Below the pieces are notes generated by a model. The model was not told the DNA's origin and did no database searches. It worked only from the letters and a program-made list of their open reading frames with translations. Both the position numbers and the translations under genes were made by a program. DNA of 64,000 nucleotides from Prauserella isguenensis. GTDB taxonomy: Bacteria; Actinomycetota; Actinomycetes; Mycobacteriales; Pseudonocardiaceae. Location of the stretch: the NCBI RefSeq assembly GCF_014191605.1, contig NZ_JACHWU010000001.1, forward strand, positions 868,001 to 932,000. Direction: 5' to 3'. Of the stretch, positions 60,297 through 64,000 are shown in pieces (positions within the stretch are counted from its first letter, which is position 1; each line of letters begins with the position of its first letter).

Positions 60297-60445
60297 CTGG
60301 GGCGGCGGACGCTGGTGCCCTGCGACGGCCCTGGCAGGTGTGACGGTGCTGTTTCGACGAGCCGCGCGCCTGCCGGGGCTGCGGCCGCGATCACTGTGCC
60401 CCTGCGGGCGCCCCGCGGCCGCAGGGTCGGTGGTTCAATGGCGGC

Positions 60446-60856
60446 ATGACGCACAACCTGCTCGAACCGGATCCCACCACGCTCCCGGAGCGCCCCGACG
60501 CCGAAGCCGCGCTGGACGCGGGCACCGAGCCGAGCGAGGTCGCCGCCGAGCATCCCGACTTCAGCGAAGCCTGGGCCGCCCTCGCCGAGCGCGCCCTCGG
60601 TGAGAACGAGGTCGTCGACGCCTACGCCTACGCCCGCACGGGTTATCACCGGGGTCTCGACCAGCTGCGCCGCTCCGGCTGGAAGGGCTTCGGCCCGGTG
60701 CCGTGGGAGCACCGGCCGAACCAGGGCTTCCTGCGTTGCGTCGCCGCGCTCGCCAAGGCCGCAGGCCGCGTCGGCGAGACCGACGAGTACGACCGTTGCA
60801 AGCAGCTGCTCCTCGATTCCGACCCCGCTTCCGTCGAGGCCACGGGACTCGGCTGA
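60446..60856 (+). CDS. DUF3151 protein
   Basis: A 136-residue soluble protein. Actinobacteria-specific DUF3151 family: NLLEPDPTTLPERPDAEAAL, HPDFSEAWAALAERAL, YAYARTGYHRGLDQLRRSGW then KGFGPVPWEHRPNQGFLRC. Orthologue of Rv0360c, which also lies close to fba in M. tuberculosis. Helical, TPR-like appearance; function unknown. Confidence 0.9.
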   Translation: MTHNLLEPDPTTLPERPDAEAALDAGTEPSEVAAEHPDFSEAWAALAERALGENEVVDAYAYARTGYHRGLDQLRRSGWKGFGPVPWEHRPNQGFLRCVAALAKAAGRVGETDEYDRCKQLLLDSDPASVEATGLG

Positions 60857-60914
60857 AGTTCCTCGACCGCGCAGCCCCTGCGCGCGCCATGCGCCGCGTG
60901 GGAGGCCGACGACG

Positions 60915-60947
60915 ACGGGCCGCCGGGAAAGCTCCCCGGCGGCCCGT
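60915..60947. terminator. bidirectional hairpin terminator
   Basis: ACGGGCCGCCGGG / CCCGGCGGCCCGT 13-bp stem with a 7-nt loop between the convergent DUF3151 and lipase genes. Confidence 0.8.
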
Positions 60948-60968
60948 TCGTTTCGCCTGGGCCGGTGC

Positions 60969-62255
60969 TCAGAACTCGCCGCAGTTGGTCGGTGCCGCCT
61001 CGCCGCGGACGCGCTGGTCGAGCCAGGCGTACGCCCGCGGGTAGGCGCTCACGTAACCGCCGACGTGCGTCGGGATGGCCAGCGTGTCGAACTGCACCGT
61101 CGCGCCCTGCTCGCACCACGACCGCGCCGTGTCACGGCCCTGCGCGTACGGCACGATCTCGTCGAGTCGGCTGTGCGCCACATACACGGGCACCTCGGGC
61201 TTCAACGTGCCGATGCGCTGCTCCTCGACGGCGCTGTGGAACGGCTCCTCCGCGAGGTAGTCGCCGATCGGCCTGCCGTCGACCGTCAGTTCCGACGTGC
61301 GCGTGAAGGGGTGCCCGAGCAGACCGTCACCGGTGCAGCGCTCCTCGACCTGCTCGTGCACCTCGCGGCCCTTCTCGTTCAGGATGTCCTCGATGCCCAG
61401 CTCCGGGTACGCCTCGTGCATGCTCGCGACGGCGAACAGCAGGAACACCGACGCGTAGTGCCCGTCGAGCTGTTCGGCCACCGCGGACAGGTCCGCCGGA
61501 GGGGCACCCGCGAACGAACCGATGAGGTCGACGTCCGGGGCGTAGGACGGCTGCAGCTCAGCCGCGGCCGCCGACGCCCCGCCACCCTGGGAGTACCCCG
61601 CGGTCAGCACCGGGCCGTCCGACGGTAGATCCGCGTCGGGGAGCTGCCGGGCCGCGCGAACCATGTCGAGCACGGCGTGTGCCGTCGCCTTGCGGTTGAC
61701 GTAGGTGTGGACACCGGGCGTGCCGAGACCCTCGTAGTCGGTGATGGCGACGGCGTAGCCCTGCGCAAGCATTCCCGCGATGAACACGCCCTCGTACTCC
61801 ATGCCCGCGGCCATGGCCTTCGACGGCGCACAGTGGTCGCCCATGCCCTGCGTGCCCGCGGCGTACCCGACGATCGGGCGCTCGCCGGGGCCGCTCCACT
61901 CCCGGTGCGGCGTGAGCACGGTGCCGGTGACCGCGTTGGCGTCGCCGTGGGTGTCGGTGCTGCGGTACATGACGCGCTGCGCGTCGGCGGGGGCGCGGGT
62001 CAGCTTGAGCGGGTCGAGGAAGAACGCGGTCTCCTCGTGCCGGACGACGTCCCCGGGCTCGCCGTCGGGAAGCGGGGACGGCGGTGTGTAGAACTCGTCG
62101 CTCGCCGCAGTTGCGGGTGAGGTCGCCCCGGCGGGCGTTGAGGCCCCGGTCGGTGCTGCGGCCGCCGGGGTGGTGACCAGGATCGACGCGGCGACGGCGG
62201 ATACGGCGACGGTGGCGAGAGACGCGGTGAGGCGTCCCCTGCGGGCTGATCGCAT
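60969..62255 (-). CDS. secretory lipase (LIP family)
   Basis: A 428-residue protein. Signal peptide (RRGRLTASLATVAVSAVAAS, then TPAAAAP), short Thr/Ala linker and a LIP-type alpha/beta hydrolase: EFYTPPSPLPDGEPGDVVRH, AGTQGMGDHCAPSKAMA, AITDYEGLGTPGVHTYVNR, nucleophile LTAGYSQGGGASAAAAEL, acid in AHSRLDEIVPYAQG, His in PTHVGGY. Cysteines suggest disulphides. Actinobacterial homologues hydrolyse acylglycerols or release acyl groups from outer lipids. Confidence 0.92.
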   Translation of the reverse strand: MRSARRGRLTASLATVAVSAVAASILVTTPAAAAPTGASTPAGATSPATAASDEFYTPPSPLPDGEPGDVVRHEETAFFLDPLKLTRAPADAQRVMYRSTDTHGDANAVTGTVLTPHREWSGPGERPIVGYAAGTQGMGDHCAPSKAMAAGMEYEGVFIAGMLAQGYAVAITDYEGLGTPGVHTYVNRKATAHAVLDMVRAARQLPDADLPSDGPVLTAGYSQGGGASAAAAELQPSYAPDVDLIGSFAGAPPADLSAVAEQLDGHYASVFLLFAVASMHEAYPELGIEDILNEKGREVHEQVEERCTGDGLLGHPFTRTSELTVDGRPIGDYLAEEPFHSAVEEQRIGTLKPEVPVYVAHSRLDEIVPYAQGRDTARSWCEQGATVQFDTLAIPTHVGGYVSAYPRAYAWLDQRVRGEAAPTNCGEF

Positions 62256-62377
62256 GAGGCTCCCCGGCTGGGATGTGACGACGGTGTCGGCAACTTGTTC
62301 TAGCCGCGGGGAGGTGTGAGATCAAGGTTTCCCTACTCGTCAGTAGGGAACTCACTCGTTCGGGGTAGCGAAGTGCG

Positions 62378-62430
62378 CCCCCGAGGGCACTTTGGTTGCA
62401 TTCAACGCAGCCAAAGTGCCCTTGGGGGGC
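62378..62430. repeat. best copy of the CCCCNAGGGCACTTTGG hairpin repeat
   Basis: CCCCCGAGGGCACTTTGG and CCAAAGTGCCCTTGGGGG pair almost perfectly around GTTGCATTCAACGCAG, which pairs further; total stem about 23 bp. A half-copy (CCAAGGTGCCCTTGGGGG) follows at 62458-62475, 15 bp beyond the stop of the leftward HNH gene, so the pair may end that transcript. Confidence 0.75.
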
Positions 62431-62490
62431 GGTGGTCGGGCCGGCGGGCGGGAGCGACCAAGGTGCCCTTGGGGGCGAGAACGTTCGCCG

Positions 62491-63129
62491 TCAGCAGGTG
62501 GCGAGCATGTCCTCGAGGGCGGCGTGCTCGGCGTCGTCGACCGTCAGCTCGTACTTGTGCTTCACGGTGATCCACATCGAGGCGTACGTGCAGTGGTACT
62601 CCTCGACCGACGGCTGCCACTCCGCAGGGTCGTCGTCGCTCTTCGACGTGTTGGAGCCGCTCGACACGGCGATGAGCTGCGGCGCGGACAGGTCGTTGGC
62701 GAACGCCTCGCGCTCGTCGGTCGTCCACTCCGAGGCCCCGGAAACCCAGGCGTTGCCGAGCGGCACCACGTGGTCGATGTGGAATTCGGCGGGGTCGCTG
62801 GACGTCTCGCCGTCGTACTCGCTGTACCAGTCGCCGTCGGTCGGGTAGCAGTCGTTGCCCGTCTCGACGCTGTCGCCGTCGCGTTCGAGCACCAGTTCAC
62901 GGGTGTTGCAGTTGTCCTCGTGACTGCTCCAGTGGGGGAACAGGTCGCGGTCGTAGCCGTCCATGGAGCCGTCCTCGGCCACGGTCAGCTCGGCGAGCTG
63001 TGCCTCGGCCTCGGTGGGAGTGGGGATGCCGGGCGGTTCGGCCACGGCCGTGCCCGTCAGTGACAGCGTGAGCGCGGTCGCGGCACCCACGGCGAGTGCG
63101 GAGTTGCGGAACTTGCGGGGAAGGGTCAC
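62491..63129 (-). CDS. secreted HNH nuclease (DUF1524/GmrSD-C-like)
   Basis: A 212-residue protein. GTG 63129 is preferred because GAGAGG lies 8 nt upstream. Signal peptide (FRNSALAVGAATALTLSLTG, then TAVAEP), then a compact HNH domain: DRDLFPHWSSHEDNCNTREL, VLERDGDSVETGNDCYPTDG, the metal motif EFHIDHVVPLGNAWVSGA and SSGSNTSKSDDDPAEWQPS. Extracellular nucleases of this type are common in actinobacteria, perhaps for nutrient DNA or competition. No immunity gene is adjacent. Confidence 0.9.
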   Translation of the reverse strand: MTLPRKFRNSALAVGAATALTLSLTGTAVAEPPGIPTPTEAEAQLAELTVAEDGSMDGYDRDLFPHWSSHEDNCNTRELVLERDGDSVETGNDCYPTDGDWYSEYDGETSSDPAEFHIDHVVPLGNAWVSGASEWTTDEREAFANDLSAPQLIAVSSGSNTSKSDDDPAEWQPSVEEYHCTYASMWITVKHKYELTVDDAEHAALEDMLATC

Positions 63130-63230
63130 GACAGGCACCTCTCAGCGGGGAACATGAGGTCGTCCAGCGATGTGAAGGACTTTCCGAATGTCTCCGAGAG
63201 AGGTAACGATCTCGTTAACCCCGGGCGGAT

Positions 63231-63914
63231 TCAGACCGAGGTCGGGGGCAGAACCAGACGGAAGTCGTGAGTGTGCCGGTACCAGGTCCACCGCGACATG
63301 GTCCGCGGGTACGCCACGCCGTCGGATTCGGGCACGACGTCACCGCCGCCCAACTGGAACGCCCTCCCCGCGAACGTCCGCCGCCGTTTCAGCAGCTTTC
63401 CCCTGGTGATCGTGACGCGCAGCCCGCCGGACGCCGTGTCGCTGCCCGCCTCCGGGTCGGGCCGCACCTCGAGCAGGGCGGCCTCGCCGCGCAGCGCCTC
63501 GGTGTCGTCGCAGTAGCCGACGCCGCGCGGCTGCCGCACGACGCCGTGTCCCAACAACAGGCCGCCCGCGTCGTCGCGGACCAACGGCACGCCCCGTGGT
63601 TCGCCGGACAACGCGACGTCGAACGCCCGCGCCCGGTCGGTCGGCACCCCCCACAGGTTCGCCACCTGCGACGACGGTTCGGTGGGCACGTATCCGACCG
63701 ACACGTCGTCGAGCCGGTTCTTCCGCAGCAGCCGCAGCGCCACCGCGGACAGGTCGGCGTCGTCCCCGACCACCACGAGTCGCTGCTCGCCCGAGTCCAG
63801 GAGCGAGTCCACGTCCGCCTTGCCCGGACGCGGCGGCAGTTTCGCCTCGTCGACCCCCTCCGGAAGGTGAAACCCCAGTTCAACGCCTCCGCAGAGCAGT
63901 ACCAGTCCCCGCAC
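63231..63914 (-). CDS. Rv0358-like conserved protein
   Basis: A 227-residue protein, GTG start 63914. RGLVLLCGGVELGFHLPEGV at the start and RLVVVGDDADLSAVALRLLR, KNRLDDVSVGYVPTEPSSQV, WGVPTDRARAFDVALSG resemble the nucleotide-binding half of diacylglycerol-kinase-like proteins. The C-terminal half is beta-rich and ends MSRWTWYRHTHDFRLV. I take it as the conserved actinobacterial protein found near fba/purA (Rv0358 in M. tuberculosis) on style and context. Function unknown. The remaining 63915-64000 shows no gene. Confidence 0.65.
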   Translation of the reverse strand: MRGLVLLCGGVELGFHLPEGVDEAKLPPRPGKADVDSLLDSGEQRLVVVGDDADLSAVALRLLRKNRLDDVSVGYVPTEPSSQVANLWGVPTDRARAFDVALSGEPRGVPLVRDDAGGLLLGHGVVRQPRGVGYCDDTEALRGEAALLEVRPDPEAGSDTASGGLRVTITRGKLLKRRRTFAGRAFQLGGGDVVPESDGVAYPRTMSRWTWYRHTHDFRLVLPPTSV

Positions 63915-64000
63915 GGATCACCCCTCGGTTAGGCTCATGTACCGGCATTTCGACAGTCACCGACGGACGTCAGTGTCAAGCAGCATCCACAGCCACCTCA

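Overview
High-GC actinobacterial chromosome, most likely from the Pseudonocardiaceae (Saccharomonospora/Prauserella/Amycolatopsis type). The evidence is strong G/C at third codon positions, frequent GTG starts, HspR/HAIR-controlled chaperones, an F420-type luciferase-like oxidoreductase, a mycofactocin-class (NDMA-dependent) alcohol dehydrogenase, and a gene set (dcd, etfD, dnaK-grpE-dnaJ-hspR, DUF3151, fba, DedA, SpoU methylase, pyrE, clpB) that in Mycobacterium tuberculosis falls between about Rv0321 and Rv0384. Most of the window is therefore ordinary core chromosome, with two accessory insertions and several families of non-coding repeats.

Layout. 1-3.4 kb: visibly AT-richer end of a genomic island (ESX-type small protein, DUF1023 alpha/beta hydrolase, LppA-like lipoprotein), ending in a tyrosine-integrase remnant next to tRNA-Gly(CCC). 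3.6-16.5 kb: MpaB/Lcp-like oxygenase, dcd, CAP-domain protein, AidB-like acyl-CoA dehydrogenase with its TetR regulator, secreted phytase-like esterase, EtfD, an SMR efflux pump with TetR partner behind a possible 14-codon leader ORF, PEBP and DUF4097 proteins. 16.6-21.1 kb: dnaK-grpE-dnaJ-hspR with two HAIR operators. 21.1-26.7 kb: globin-reductase fusion and two tandem AGCS amino-acid/sodium symporters sharing an identical 168-bp tract. 27-31.9 kb: clpB (with its own HAIR), an Rv0383c-like membrane protein, an SDR and pyrE.

32.0-36.9 kb: an accessory island inserted in frame into a flavin amine-oxidase gene already missing its 5' half. The same 5-bp word (CGATC) stands at both junctions in the same reading frame. 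The island carries a HEPN-type Abi protein, TetR and GNAT genes, a tyrosine integrase, a HigB-HigA toxin-antitoxin pair with a clear operator, and a truncated hypothetical gene. It looks like a composite of defence and stability genes and is the best candidate here for under-described accessory biology.

37-64 kb: DUF2784, SpoU methylase, LacI regulator and P-loop kinase, ABC-F protein with a leader ORF, DedA, YceI, MarR, GlcD-like oxidase, nagA behind a near-consensus DasR site, SigE-family sigma factor, YciI, NDMA-type alcohol dehydrogenase with an AcoR-like regulator lacking sigma-54 contact motifs, lipase, PPOX-type flavoprotein, SDR, LLM oxidoreductase, MFS exporter, class II aldolase (fba), DUF3151, secretory lipase, secreted HNH nuclease and an Rv0358-like protein.

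Two intergenic repeat families recur. The first is tandem arrays of a 21-bp unit (core CCGTGTTGCGG), mainly in 3' flanks and always in the same orientation relative to the gene just ended. The second is a CCCCAAGGGCAC...GTGCCCTTGGGG hairpin family between genes.
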